Numbered from the stretch's first letter, positions 8,989-18,715 are shown. The stretch: DNA of 64,000 bases from DIGJ01 sp041739345 (GCA_041739345.1 JBGSNZ010000022.1:348094-412093), one strand, 5' to 3'. Program-made: numbers and translations. Notes: generated from the letters alone by a model not told the origin.

Positions 8989-9963
8989 ATGCGTTATATT
9001 GTAACGGGTACAGATGGGAAACTTGGCGGAAGAGTTGCGGAAAATATGTTAAAAGAGGTAGAGCCAAAAGATTTAATTTTTACGTGCCCTAATATTGACA
9101 AATTAAACCCGGAGAAGAAAGAATATTGGAAACAGCTTGGAATAAGCGTAAAACAAGCTAATTATGATCTTATTGAAGAAATGACAGAAGCATTTACCGG
9201 AGGAGATAGAATTTTTATTGTTTCGGGAGTACTTATTGGTGATGTTAGAGTGCAGCAACATAAGAATGTTGTAGATGCTGCTATTGCGGCGGGAGTAAAG
9301 CATATTACATATACTTCTTGCCTCGGGGCAAGCGATCCAGCATACGAGCATGTATATGTAACGCCAGATCATACAGCAACAGAAAAGTATATTAAAGAAA
9401 GAGCAGAAGAAACAGGTATTTCATATAACTTTATAAGAAATAATTTGTATTTAGAGAATTATCTTACGACGTCTGTCATGTTGGCATTGATGTCTGATAA
9501 TAAGTGGTATACTACTGCGGGTGAAGGAAAAGCTACATTTATTCCGAAAGATGACAGTGCAAGAGTTGCAACTGCCTTGCTGTTGGGAAGGGGAGAACAA
9601 AATACGGCATATAATGTATGTGGGTCTGAATCAATTTCCCAGAGGGATATCGTAGAATTAATCACTGAGTTGTCGGGTATAAAAATTGAATATTGTCCTG
9701 TTAATCATGAGGAGTTTTTTGAATATTTGGATTCCATAAATATTCCTAGAGATTGCTATGCTGATTTTTCAAAATCTCCAGTTCCATGGTGCGGAAATGA
9801 TATGGTAACAAATGAAGCTAGTATAGCGGAGGGTTTAGCAGATATAAAAAGTGATGCTGTGGAAAAATTAACAGGAAAAAAACCAAAAACTGCTAAAGAG
9901 ATAGCACAGAATTATAGTTATATTTGGGAACAAAATATAAAAAATTGGAAAGATATCAAATAG
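8989..9963 (+). CDS. NmrA-like / atypical SDR NAD(P)-binding protein
   Basis: A 324-residue protein opening with MRYIVTGTDGKLGGRVAENML, a Rossmann TGxxGxxG dinucleotide-binding signature. Later features (HITYTSCLGAS, FIRNNLYLENY, a threonine/glycine-rich active region) fit the NmrA/HSCARG group of atypical short-chain dehydrogenases. These bind NADP and act as redox sensors or quinone/azo-type reductases. It lacks the classic YxxxK pair in the usual place, as expected for NmrA-like proteins. The divergent LysR gene is its likely regulator. Substrate not assignable. Confidence 0.85.
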   Translation: MRYIVTGTDGKLGGRVAENMLKEVEPKDLIFTCPNIDKLNPEKKEYWKQLGISVKQANYDLIEEMTEAFTGGDRIFIVSGVLIGDVRVQQHKNVVDAAIAAGVKHITYTSCLGASDPAYEHVYVTPDHTATEKYIKERAEETGISYNFIRNNLYLENYLTTSVMLALMSDNKWYTTAGEGKATFIPKDDSARVATALLLGRGEQNTAYNVCGSESISQRDIVELITELSGIKIEYCPVNHEEFFEYLDSINIPRDCYADFSKSPVPWCGNDMVTNEASIAEGLADIKSDAVEKLTGKKPKTAKEIAQNYSYIWEQNIKNWKDIK

Positions 9964-10216
9964 TTAATTAAAAGTTTTCACTTAGACTTTTGTGACAGTA
10001 GAATTATCAAAGTACAATACCTATTAGATCTTTGCTTTAACAACAAAAATAGTGCAATGGATAAGGAGTAGTGTTAATTTGATAAATTAGAACTTTAGTT
10101 GGCTAAACAAATAAAATCTGTAATGTAATAGTTGCCAAAGCGTTTGTTAAAGGAAATTATTTCTTGAAATAAATTGCTTGGGCAACTATTACTTCGGCTA
10201 TTGGGAGGAAATTTTA

Positions 10217-11608
10217 ATGAAAGAACACCAGCTAACACAGGAAAATCCATTAGCAACGGCCCCTATTGGAAAGTTAATAGCTAAATATGCGATTCCCTGT
10301 GTGGTTTCACTTGTTGTGAATGGTCTATATAACATTGTTGATCAAATTTTTATTGGAAATGAGGTAGGCTATCTAGGAAACAGCGCTACTAACGTCGTAT
10401 TTCCTTTAACAATACTTTGTGTTGCGATAGGCACGTTGTTTGGCGATGGAACAGCGACCTATCTCAGTCTGAAACTTGGAGAGCATAGATCGGAGGATGC
10501 AAAGAAAGGGGTTGCCACTGGCATTATTTTGTCAGTAGTCGCAGGTCTTGCAATATTTGCAATTTCAGCGATATTTTTAAAACAGATTGTATATTTGTTT
10601 GGATGTACAGAAACTATTGAACCGTACGCACTGGGGTATGGTAGTATTATAATGATAGGATTTCCATTTGTTTTAGTTTCTACAACGCTTAATTCCATCA
10701 TTCGTGCTGACGGAAGCCCAAAGATTGCAATGCTCTCGATGGTGTCGGGAGCAATATTTAATACAATCGCTGACCCTATTTTTATATTTATTTTTAAGTG
10801 GGGTGTAGAGGGTGCAGCACTTGCTACTATCATGGGACAGATTATAGCGTTTATTATTGCTTTATCCTATATTAAAAAGTGGAAATGCATCAAACTCCAA
10901 AGGGCAGACTACAAATTCAGTATCCAACATTATAAGGCAATTGTACCACTGGGAATTTCCAGCTTTATTAACCAAATGGCAATCGTCATTATGACAGCAG
11001 TCATAAATAATGCATTGACAGCAAGTGGAACCAAATCTGTATATGGAACGGATATTCCCTTAGCTGCTATGGGCATCACCCTAAAGGTCAATCAAATTTT
11101 CTTATTTATTGTCGTCGGAATTGCTAGTGGTGCTCAACCAATTATAGGGTTTAATTTCGGAATGAAAAATTTTCGGAGAGTTATGAAAACGTTTAATATT
11201 TGTGTTATTAGCGCTACGGGAGCAGCAGTAATTGCATCTATCATCTTTCAGTTTGCACCCATGACCATTGTATCTTTATTTGGAGCAGAAAGCGACTTAT
11301 ATAATGATTTTGCCGTGAAAAGTTTCCGTATATTTCTTCTGTTTTGCATTCTTAACGGATTTCAAACTGTGGCTAGCATTTTTTTACAGGCAATTGAAAG
11401 ACCTATTCAAGCAATGTTGTTGTCACTATCACGCCAGATCGTATTTTTGGTTCCTTTTGTTATAATTCTTCCAAAATATTTAGGTGTTGAAGGCGTTTTA
11501 TGGGCAGGTCCTGTGGCGGATGCGTTGGCTTTTGTGTTGGCACTTATTATCACAGTAATTGTTATTAGAAAATTAAAAATTACGGATATGAAAGAAATCA
11601 GAAAATGA
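10217..11608 (+). CDS. MATE-family multidrug/cation antiporter
   Basis: A 463-residue membrane protein starting at the ATG preceded by GGGAGGAAATTTTA; an in-frame ATG 39 bases upstream lacks such a site. Twelve hydrophobic segments are arranged in two homologous halves. The loop FGDGTATYLSLKLGE, IRADGSPKIAM and the second-half motif GIASGAQPIIGFNFG are typical of the MepA/NorM-like MATE exporters, which expel cationic drugs or dyes in exchange for Na+ or H+. It stands alone, with a terminator some 230 bases downstream. Confidence 0.92.
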   Translation: MKEHQLTQENPLATAPIGKLIAKYAIPCVVSLVVNGLYNIVDQIFIGNEVGYLGNSATNVVFPLTILCVAIGTLFGDGTATYLSLKLGEHRSEDAKKGVATGIILSVVAGLAIFAISAIFLKQIVYLFGCTETIEPYALGYGSIIMIGFPFVLVSTTLNSIIRADGSPKIAMLSMVSGAIFNTIADPIFIFIFKWGVEGAALATIMGQIIAFIIALSYIKKWKCIKLQRADYKFSIQHYKAIVPLGISSFINQMAIVIMTAVINNALTASGTKSVYGTDIPLAAMGITLKVNQIFLFIVVGIASGAQPIIGFNFGMKNFRRVMKTFNICVISATGAAVIASIIFQFAPMTIVSLFGAESDLYNDFAVKSFRIFLLFCILNGFQTVASIFLQAIERPIQAMLLSLSRQIVFLVPFVIILPKYLGVEGVLWAGPVADALAFVLALIITVIVIRKLKITDMKEIRK

Positions 11609-12108
11609 AAGAGAATATGATAATCATCATAGTTAGCCAGTTCAATAATGGGTATGGTTTAATGAAGTAGAAAAAAACCTTACAGAAATAGATATTACCT
11701 TGAAAAAACGATTCTATTTTTTATATAAAGATATGTGATGCTTCTGTTGTCTAAAAACAACTAATTTGATTGTTAAAGAGAAAACCAAAACAGTAACTTG
11801 GTTATATTATCAACGAAGTGAAATATCGCAAAATGATACCCACCAAATAAAAAAAAGTGTGTTTGGTGGGTTGCTTTATCTGTTGGTCTATATTGGACAT
11901 ATCGCTGCTCGTGAGATGCAGCGATATTAAATCACTTACAAAAACGATATTGTTATTGCCTCTTTCAATAAAAACGCATTCATTTTTGGAGAAGAAATAT
12001 GACTCTATGTAAAACTTATCAAAACAGGGAAAATACGAAATAAACAGCAAGAGCGCACAAAAGGACAATTATGTCTGTAGGTATGCTCTTTTTTGTTATG
12101 CAGAATTA
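11609..12108. other. 500-base intergenic stretch with a terminator
   Basis: No convincing gene. The only clear element is the terminator stem at 11839-11870. Short open frames here have no ribosome-binding site or recognisable product. Confidence 0.5.
11839..11877 (+). terminator. Stem-loop terminator
   Basis: CCCACCAAA pairs perfectly with TTTGGTGGG across a 14-base A-rich loop and is followed by TTGCTTT. It is the best candidate for ending MATE-gene transcription. Confidence 0.7.
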
Positions 12109-12180
12109 ATGCAAGATGTCGTTCGGAGCAAAGAGCTTGCTGTATTGGAGAGTGTTGGCATGATGATGAAGCAATTACAC
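12109..12180 (+). pseudogene. Remnant of an FtsX-type permease
   Basis: The frame reads VVRSKELAVLESVGMMMKQL. This matches the cytoplasmic coupling-loop motif of FtsX permeases (compare RRRELAMLRSVGM in the neighbouring minus-strand permease). Only this motif survives; it is cut off near the 3' end of that gene, which lies on the other strand. I infer that an older plus-strand transporter gene was lost when the minus-strand module arrived or rearranged. Confidence 0.45.
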
Positions 12181-12203
12181 ATCAAGTTAATATCGGCTTT
12201 GAA

Positions 12204-14792
12204 TCAAGTCATATCATCCCGAAGCGCGTCAATTATATTTTCTTTTTTTATTTTGCTAATGGCATACAGCATTGTAATGAACACGATAAAGAACACGCTG
12301 AAAATGCTGATTGCCATACTGCCCCACGGAAATATGAAATCGAAGTTGTCCATCCTTTCTATCGTCACTAACCCTACGTAAATCAGCCACGAAGAGATTG
12401 TCGATATTGGAAGTCCGAATAGCAATGTCCTCATGCCATAAAAGGCACACTCGAAAATCATCATCTTATTGAAATCACGATCCGACATCCCCACCGAGCG
12501 GAGCATTGCAAGCTCCCTTCTTCGCAGCCTGATATTAGTGGAAATTGTGTTGAAGACATTTGCAACCGCAATCAGCGAAATCATGATGACAAAAACATAG
12601 GTGAACACATCAACTACAAATGTTAAGCTCCGGAATTGTTCAAGTATTGCGTGCAGATTGTACAGGGTATACGCAGACATAATTCCCGCGTCCTGAATCA
12701 TCGCTTCCATTTCAGTCGCTGATTGCGAAGGATTCTTTGACAGAAAGCCCAATCCTATAGTCGCATGGGTATCCGGGGTTTCAAACTTCTCTATGAGCGA
12801 ATAGGGGGCTACCATCATAAAAACGGTTGGGTTCTGCACGTTAGATTGAAGTGGGGGCGGATCTATTGGGTATGTATCGACAAATGTAATATTTATGCTT
12901 TGCCCCTGTTCCATCATTGCCTTGTCATTTGTTTCGGGAGTGACATTGATAGTCTTGGAGCGACTCGCGAACATATCAAACAACTCGCTCGGCCCTTCTT
13001 TCTTGTCAACCCGCTGTTTTGCAATGGCAATCATTTTCGCGTCCTGCCCAGTATATTCTTCTGCGGAGAAGCCCAATTCTTTGATAAAACGCAGATATTC
13101 GCTGTCCGGGATAAACTGGATGTACATTGGAAGATGAACCGTTTTGTCAGGTGTAGAAAAACCTTTGTATTCCCGGTAACGGTTTGAAAGATCGCTTGCC
13201 TTAACCGCACATGAATACGGGAATACTGCTTGATACGAGCTTTCGTAAACCCCGTTTGCGGTTTTTAGTTTGTCGTAAAGCGGGATTATTTCGCTGACGT
13301 CCATGTCTTGAGTAGTAAAAAAGATGTCATAGTCCATGTCCACTACATACCGCTGCGAAAGCCGTTTCAGTGTTGTTCCAAAAGCACTTCCCGATACAAA
13401 CAACACGACGCTTAAAACAAGGGATAGCACAATGCTGCGATAGCGTTTTTTGTTTCTCTTAAAATTCTTTAACGCAAGAGTTCCCTCCAAACCGTAAATA
13501 CGCTGCGCAAGTTTTGACGTTTTCACGGCTTTCGATTCGGTTTTGACCTCGTTGGTCTGGCGAATACTCTCCATTACGGGAGTGTTTGCGGCTTTTCTGG
13601 CCGGAATATAGGCTGAAATCAAAATGGTAACCAAACTGACCGCCACTGCTGCGACAATCGAGGAGACAGACACCGACAAGGTTAAAGGCACGATGCTGTA
13701 GGCGATGTTTCCGAAATTCCCGGCAACAATAGGAATTATAAGTCCGGTACTTCCTATGCCGACCATAACGCCAATTGGTATGCCGATTGCGCCAATACAA
13801 AGTCCCTCAAACAGCACCGAATTTCGCAGTTGCCTTGCCGTGGCACCTACCGATGAGAGAATTCCGAACTGTCTTATGCGTTCGTTCATCGAAATGTTGA
13901 ACGAGTTATATATCAGAAAAATCGAGCCTAGCATTATTATGGCAACCAAAATGCCACCAACCGTGTACAGAAGCGTGTTGATTAGTTTATCATCCGAAAG
14001 GCCCATGAAGCGCAGCACATAATCATTTAAGACATATGCCCCTGCTCCTTCCTTGCTGCTTGCGTAATCCTTGACTTGGCGCGGGTTTTTAAGCGTGATA
14101 AATAGGCTGAAGCTGTCCGTTTGGTCCTTCGTATCTGCTTTCGTTATCAAGGTGTATCCCGGTGCCAAATGTTCCTCAAAACCGGGTCTTTCGCAAATAC
14201 CCACAATCGTGTACGTTCTATCTTCTTTTGGCATAAGAACTTCTTTGCCCTCTCCAGATTCTCCCCCGGACAGATAAGGCGCGTGTTGACCGAGATTCTT
14301 GTTTCCATCCATGCGACTTCCAACAGCAAGTGAAAGCGTGTCGCCCACCTTGAATCTAACGCCGCCCTTTATCGCGACGTGCTCCGGGACTAGAATCTCA
14401 TTGCTGTTTTCAGGCAGCCTGCCAGAAATCAGGCTTATTGGCAAGGTATCAAAGGCTTCCTCACTAAATCCGGCAATAAAAAGATACGGCTTTTCCGGAC
14501 TCTTTACGCCGTCAAGCGTTGCATAGCCAATATTTTCAAATGTTGTGGTGTTTGCAACTTCATTGTCTTGGGTTCGCTCTTTAACGAAAGAGGAATCAGC
14601 ATCCAAAAACTCAACGTGCCAACTGCCGTATTTCTGGGTAGAACCGTTTATCAGGAAATTTAAAAGGGATGTGCCAAAGGTAGCGACTGCCGTAATCATG
14701 GCGGCAGACAGAACAACTCCAATCACCGTGACAATCGTTCGGGTACGGCTTTTTTTCATGCTTTGCAGGGTGACTTTGTTAAAAATATTCAT
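12204..14792 (-). CDS. FtsX-domain ABC permease, module 2
   Basis: An 862-residue permease with the same plan as module 1: N-terminal helix (about 17-40), a long external domain with the repeated GRLPENSNEILVPEHVA-type MacB periplasmic core, then a three-helix block. A second external region and a C-terminal block with RRRELAMLRSVGMSDRDFNK follow. It overlaps the ATPase gene upstream by four bases. Codon choice is clearly more GC-rich than the flanking genes (many GCC, GGC and GCG codons). It is the last gene of a minus-strand RR-HK-ABC-permease operon. Confidence 0.92.
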   Translation of the reverse strand: MNIFNKVTLQSMKKSRTRTIVTVIGVVLSAAMITAVATFGTSLLNFLINGSTQKYGSWHVEFLDADSSFVKERTQDNEVANTTTFENIGYATLDGVKSPEKPYLFIAGFSEEAFDTLPISLISGRLPENSNEILVPEHVAIKGGVRFKVGDTLSLAVGSRMDGNKNLGQHAPYLSGGESGEGKEVLMPKEDRTYTIVGICERPGFEEHLAPGYTLITKADTKDQTDSFSLFITLKNPRQVKDYASSKEGAGAYVLNDYVLRFMGLSDDKLINTLLYTVGGILVAIIMLGSIFLIYNSFNISMNERIRQFGILSSVGATARQLRNSVLFEGLCIGAIGIPIGVMVGIGSTGLIIPIVAGNFGNIAYSIVPLTLSVSVSSIVAAVAVSLVTILISAYIPARKAANTPVMESIRQTNEVKTESKAVKTSKLAQRIYGLEGTLALKNFKRNKKRYRSIVLSLVLSVVLFVSGSAFGTTLKRLSQRYVVDMDYDIFFTTQDMDVSEIIPLYDKLKTANGVYESSYQAVFPYSCAVKASDLSNRYREYKGFSTPDKTVHLPMYIQFIPDSEYLRFIKELGFSAEEYTGQDAKMIAIAKQRVDKKEGPSELFDMFASRSKTINVTPETNDKAMMEQGQSINITFVDTYPIDPPPLQSNVQNPTVFMMVAPYSLIEKFETPDTHATIGLGFLSKNPSQSATEMEAMIQDAGIMSAYTLYNLHAILEQFRSLTFVVDVFTYVFVIMISLIAVANVFNTISTNIRLRRRELAMLRSVGMSDRDFNKMMIFECAFYGMRTLLFGLPISTISSWLIYVGLVTIERMDNFDFIFPWGSMAISIFSVFFIVFITMLYAISKIKKENIIDALRDDMT

Positions 14793-15475
14793 CGCCGCAC
14801 CATCCTCTCATCCCGCGTTACTTTGCCGTCTGATATGCCGATAATGCGGTCTGCTTGCAGGGCGATATTTTCGTCATGGGTTACGAGGAGCAGGGTCTGC
14901 CCATATTTTTTATTGCTCTCTTTCAGCAGTTTGATGATTTCATGTCCATTCCGGCTGTCCAAACTGCCCGTGGGTTCGTCAGCAAGCATGACCGCCGGGG
15001 CATTCATCAAAGCACGTCCTATGGAAACGCGCTGTTGCTGACCACCCGAAAGCTGATTGGGTAAATGCGTTTTGCGGTCTTTTAGCCCAAGCATATCGAG
15101 CAGGTCATTCAGCCGTTCCTCGTTGACCTTGCGTTTGTCCATCAGGATAGGCAAGGTGATGTTTTCCACCACATTCAGAGTGGGAATGAGGTTGTGAAAC
15201 TGGTAAATCAGCCCGACCTGCCGCCTGCGGAAGATGGCGAGTTTTTCATTGCTCCCCGCATATACATCCTGCCCGTCCAAATACACCTTTCCACTTGTCG
15301 GCACGTCTACGCCGCCGATGATGTGAAGCAATGTGGATTTGCCTGAGCCAGAGGAGCCGATGATTGCGGTAAACTCCCCCTTTTCAATTGTAAGCGAAAC
15401 CTGGTCAAGCGCGGTAACTTGGTTTTCACCCTTGCCGTAGGTTTTGCATAAATTTTCAATTTTTAAAAACTCCAT
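14789..15475 (-). CDS. ABC transporter ATP-binding protein, module 2
   Basis: A 228-residue LolD/MacB-type ATPase. Walker A is GSSGSGKST, the signature is LSGGQQQR, Walker B is VMLADEPTGSLDS and the switch His is in LVTHD. It shares a four-base overlap with the permease and lies 80 bases after the kinase gene on the minus strand. Role as in module 1: energises the FtsX-type permease, probably for resistance to or sensing of an envelope-active compound. GC-rich relative to its surroundings. Confidence 0.95.
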   Translation of the reverse strand: MEFLKIENLCKTYGKGENQVTALDQVSLTIEKGEFTAIIGSSGSGKSTLLHIIGGVDVPTSGKVYLDGQDVYAGSNEKLAIFRRRQVGLIYQFHNLIPTLNVVENITLPILMDKRKVNEERLNDLLDMLGLKDRKTHLPNQLSGGQQQRVSIGRALMNAPAVMLADEPTGSLDSRNGHEIIKLLKESNKKYGQTLLLVTHDENIALQADRIIGISDGKVTRDERMVRR

Positions 15476-15557
15476 TATGTGAGTCTCCTTTCTTATGTAT
15501 CACCCATATAATAGAACCTTCAACTTACTTCTGTGTGACTTTCAGGTGAGAGATTCG

Positions 15558-16547
15558 TCACTTTGGGAAACGAATGGAAAATAGCGCGCCGCCCTGCGGG
15601 TGATTTTTTGCGGTAATCGTTCCTCCTTGCCGCGTTATAATCATCTTGCAAAGAGCCAATCCAATCCCGTATCCTGTAGCACCCGCGTTTTTTCCACGAT
15701 AAAATCGATCAAATAGGGAGGGTAAATCTTCTTTTTCAAAGCCCACGCCGCTGTCGTGGATGGCAATCTCGGTAAACAGTGGGTTGTCCGTGCAGACGAT
15801 TTCAATCTTCCCTTTAGCGCCTACACTTTCCATACAATTTTTGAGGATATTTTGAATTGCTTGTGAAAGCCAACTTAAATCGCCCTGAATAATCATCCCT
15901 TTCGGTGTATCTATTTGCAAATCAATATCGTGTAGCTCCATTGGGATTCGGAACGGGCGAAGCGCGGCGCATATCAAGTTGTTTACATCTATTTGCTCGC
16001 TTTGGAACACCACAATGCCTGCGTCCAAGCGGGATAATTTTAGTAGGGAAGTAATCAGCCAATCCATCCGCACAAGCAATTCCTCTGTTTCCCGCAGCAA
16101 GTCTTTCTGCTCGTTTTCATTAGGGTTATTCGCTAACAATGACAAAATAAGGTTCACGGATGTGAGAGGGGTGCGGAGTTGGTGGGCTATGTCGGCCAGT
16201 GAATCGGCAAGATGTTCTTTTTCTTTTTTTAGTGCGTCATTTTGCTCTCGAATACGCAGTGTCATTTTTGTGATCTCACTTTGCAGAATGGAAAGCTCAC
16301 CTTCGTCCGATTCACCAATATACAAATGGTCAGCACTATGAAGCACAAGATCGATTTGATTTGAAATCCGCGCAATGCTTTTGTATCGGGCGTTGGTAAA
16401 TGCGAAAAACGCTGTCCCAAAAGCGGCGGCAGAAAAAGTGGCAAGGATTCCCGCCGCTGTATTGATTGCAAATCCCAGCATTACAGTGGCGGCGGCCATT
16501 AAGGTGAACAAAATGGCAAACTGCCGAAACTCTCTATTGCGAAGCAT
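15558..16547 (-). CDS. Sensor histidine kinase, module 2
   Basis: A 329-residue kinase with two closely spaced transmembrane helices (about 9-30 and 32-52) and almost no external domain, the intramembrane-sensing layout common beside peptide-sensing ABC permeases. The phospho-acceptor is H122 in AHQLRTPLTSV. The HATPase domain carries HDSGVGF and GYGIGLALCK. It overlaps the regulator gene by 14 bases. The transporter genes directly downstream are its likely sensory partner (inference). Confidence 0.92.
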   Translation of the reverse strand: MLRNREFRQFAILFTLMAAATVMLGFAINTAAGILATFSAAAFGTAFFAFTNARYKSIARISNQIDLVLHSADHLYIGESDEGELSILQSEITKMTLRIREQNDALKKEKEHLADSLADIAHQLRTPLTSVNLILSLLANNPNENEQKDLLRETEELLVRMDWLITSLLKLSRLDAGIVVFQSEQIDVNNLICAALRPFRIPMELHDIDLQIDTPKGMIIQGDLSWLSQAIQNILKNCMESVGAKGKIEIVCTDNPLFTEIAIHDSGVGFEKEDLPSLFDRFYRGKNAGATGYGIGLALCKMIITRQGGTITAKNHPQGGALFSIRFPK

Positions 16548-17220
16548 ACTCGTCCCCCAATCTATACCCCGTTCCGCGAACGGTCAGAATGATTTGCGGG
16601 TTTGCTGCGTCGTTCTCTATCTTCTCACGTAAGCGCTTGATGTACACGGTCAATGTATTGTCATTGACAAACTCGCCCGCCGCGTCCCACAATTCGTCAA
16701 GTAGCCTGCCCCTCGTGATAATACTTTTTGGATTGCAAATAAACACTAGCAACAAGCGGTATTCTAATGCGGAAAGAAAAACCTCATTGTCGTTTTTTTT
16801 CACAACGCCGCTTGCCGTATTAACATGAAGCCCTCGAATTTCAAAATCGGACCCCAAGCGCCCGCTTTTTCGCAGGGCGGTTCCAATTCGCGCAATCAAT
16901 TCACGCGGACGAAAGGGCTTGGTGATATAGTCGTCCGCGCCCATGTTTAGCCCAGTAACAACACTCGCCTCATCGCCGGAAGCCGTCAGAAAGATAACAG
17001 GGACATCCCCTGTTTCTTTGATTTGCGTGCAAACTGTAAAGCCATTTCCGTCGGGCAAAGATATATCAATCAACGCCAAGTCAAATTTATTTCCGGTAAG
17101 TGCGGCAAGGGCTTCGCTCCGCGTAGGTGCGTGGGTGACTGTAAATCCCTCCGAGCGGAGTAAAAGTATAAGGTTTTTAGCAATTGCCTTATCATCCTCA
17201 ACCAAAAATATCCGTTTCAT
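16534..17220 (-). CDS. OmpR-family response regulator, module 2
   Basis: A 228-residue regulator beginning MKRIFLVEDD. The receiver has D52 in LIDISLPDGNG and the conserved Lys in ITKPFRPREL. The C-terminal winged helix ends in VRGTGYRLG. It is first in the minus-strand operon and overlaps the kinase. Similar in length and organisation to the regulators of modules 1 and 3, but with higher GC, so it was probably acquired separately and not copied in place. Confidence 0.93.
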   Translation of the reverse strand: MKRIFLVEDDKAIAKNLILLLRSEGFTVTHAPTRSEALAALTGNKFDLALIDISLPDGNGFTVCTQIKETGDVPVIFLTASGDEASVVTGLNMGADDYITKPFRPRELIARIGTALRKSGRLGSDFEIRGLHVNTASGVVKKNDNEVFLSALEYRLLLVFICNPKSIITRGRLLDELWDAAGEFVNDNTLTVYIKRLREKIENDAANPQIILTVRGTGYRLGDEYASQ

Positions 17221-17331
17221 TTATGTTCACCATCCTTTATTTTACTGCTTCTATATCGTCCGTCAGCTGGTTTTTCATCGTCAGCAGGAACAAGCCATTC
17301 ATAACACCTCTATAGCTCTATTTTATTTCTT

Positions 17332-17361
17332 TTGACGGAAATATACAAGCGGACGTATAAT
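17332..17361 (+). promoter_or_regulatory. Sigma-A-type promoter
   Basis: TTGACG and TATAAT are separated by 18 bases. The promoter points rightwards, toward the short frame at 17395 and the membrane TPR-like gene. Confidence 0.6.
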
Positions 17362-17394
17362 ACAAAAAAATACGGGAGCGTGGAAAGGAGTTCA

Positions 17395-17448
17395 ATGGCA
17401 TCTGAATTTAAAGGTTGGGTTGAAATTAATATAGATATTATGCAATAA
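17395..17448 (+). CDS. 17-codon ORF behind a strong promoter and RBS
   Basis: The frame MASEFKGWVEINIDIMQ starts four bases after GGAAAGGAG and 34 bases after a good -10 box. It could be a leader peptide for the next gene or the stub of a decayed longer gene. I do not recognise it. Confidence 0.3.
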   Translation: MASEFKGWVEINIDIMQ

Positions 17449-17496
17449 TATTGTTAAAATCAACATTAGAAAGAATTATAAGATGAGGGAAGATAA

Positions 17497-18174
17497 ATGA
17501 TAAAAAGGGTGCGAAACATAATAATATTTGGATCGCTTTTTGGCGGTATTTTATTACTGTTAAGGTTTGTTTTCAAACTATCTGAGGAGATGGTTTGGAA
17601 ATATTACATCATTGCCAGTGTAATTATCATAGCAGGAGCAATGATAATTAATATAACATGGCAGATGAAATTAATGAAAAAAATTAAAAGTCTTGCGAAG
17701 CTATTAAAAGAGGAAGAGAGTACTGATAAATTTATTGAAGAAAATAAAAAGCTATTACACAAATTGAAATCTAATTATAATCGGAATATTATAAATATCA
17801 ACTTAAGTGCTGGGTATTGTGCTAAAGGGGATTACGAAACTGCAAAAAGTATTCTTATGTCTATATCGCTTAAGCACTTAAAAGGCGTAAATAAAGTTGT
17901 ATATTATGTGAATCTTGCCTATATTCATTTTAGATTAGAAGAAAATCAAAAAGCTCTTAGTATATTAGAACTGCAGAAAAAAGACTTTGCTTGTTTTGAG
18001 AAGAGTTCTTCTTTGGGTGGCTCAATCGCTATTTTAAGAATATTTCAGTATATTGTACAAAACCAATTAGAAGAAGCAAATAATTCACTTAATATGGCAA
18101 GGAAAAAGTGGACAGACAAACGTCTGCTAGAGGATTGGGAGTTCCTGCAGAGTAAAATAAATATGATGCTCTGA
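17497..18174 (+). CDS. Membrane protein with TPR-like C-terminal region
   Basis: A 225-residue protein of unknown function. Two transmembrane helices lie at about 8-26 and 35-53, followed by a Lys/Glu-rich coiled stretch (about 58-95). The helical region (about 100-220) has TPR-like features: NLSAGYCAKGDYETAKSIL, then VNLAYIHFRLEENQKALSIL, with the small-residue and aromatic pattern of helix pairs. The helical part should face the cytoplasm and bind another protein. It may be co-transcribed with the short GNAT gene downstream. Confidence 0.7.
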   Translation: MIKRVRNIIIFGSLFGGILLLLRFVFKLSEEMVWKYYIIASVIIIAGAMIINITWQMKLMKKIKSLAKLLKEEESTDKFIEENKKLLHKLKSNYNRNIININLSAGYCAKGDYETAKSILMSISLKHLKGVNKVVYYVNLAYIHFRLEENQKALSILELQKKDFACFEKSSSLGGSIAILRIFQYIVQNQLEEANNSLNMARKKWTDKRLLEDWEFLQSKINMML

Positions 18175-18284
18175 TTGTATCAGTTGAAGAAGTAAAGTTC
18201 GGAAAGTTTGAAAACATTTCGTTGAGGATGTTAATGCTGGTTTTGGGAAATACTAACTTAAATTATAAAAGGAAGGAAAAAATT

Positions 18285-18605
18285 ATGAATTGGATATATG
18301 AAGAAGAACGAATATATTGTGAAGATGAAAATAAAAAATTGATGGCAGAAGCAATCCTAACAGCTAAAAGCAATGGAGAAATTGATATTGAACATATTTT
18401 TGTAGATTCATCGTTACGTGGACAAGGAATTGCTTGTGAATTAATGGAAACTGTAGCAGAATACTTAAGAAGAAACAGGTTAAAAACAACGGCAACATGT
18501 TCCTATGCAAACAGCTGGCTAATAAAGAATAAGGCTTCCTATGAGGACATTATATCTTTAGATGAAAATGAAATTATTGCATGTAAAATTGACGGAAGAC
18601 ATTAA
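18285..18605 (+). CDS. Small GNAT-type N-acetyltransferase
   Basis: 106 residues from the ATG preceded by AAAGGAAGG. The acetyl-CoA pyrophosphate loop is visible as DSSLRGQGIACELM, followed by a helix and CSYANSW, as in the short YjdJ-like GNAT family. Target unknown; such proteins are usually cytoplasmic and acetylate small molecules or peptides. An excellent terminator begins at its stop codon. Confidence 0.82.
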   Translation: MNWIYEEERIYCEDENKKLMAEAILTAKSNGEIDIEHIFVDSSLRGQGIACELMETVAEYLRRNRLKTTATCSYANSWLIKNKASYEDIISLDENEIIACKIDGRH

Positions 18606-18647
18606 AAAAAACGAGACGCAGAAATTTTTAAAGCGTCTCGTTTTTTT
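18605..18647 (+). terminator. Intrinsic terminator
   Basis: ACGAGACGC pairs with GCGTCTCGT, extended by A/T pairs, and is followed by seven T. Being A-rich on its left side, it can work in both directions. Confidence 0.92.
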
Positions 18648-18715
18648 GCTGCAATAGACGGAGCGTATAAAATCAACCTGTGCGTGGACGGGCATGACCA
18701 GTTGTGAATAAAAAG

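Noticed and set aside
18648..18708. Short frame reading AAIDGAYKINLCVDGHDQL before module 3
   Set aside because: It looks like a gene tail and is slightly GC-richer than its surroundings, but it is too short to assign and has no start. Left as possible debris.
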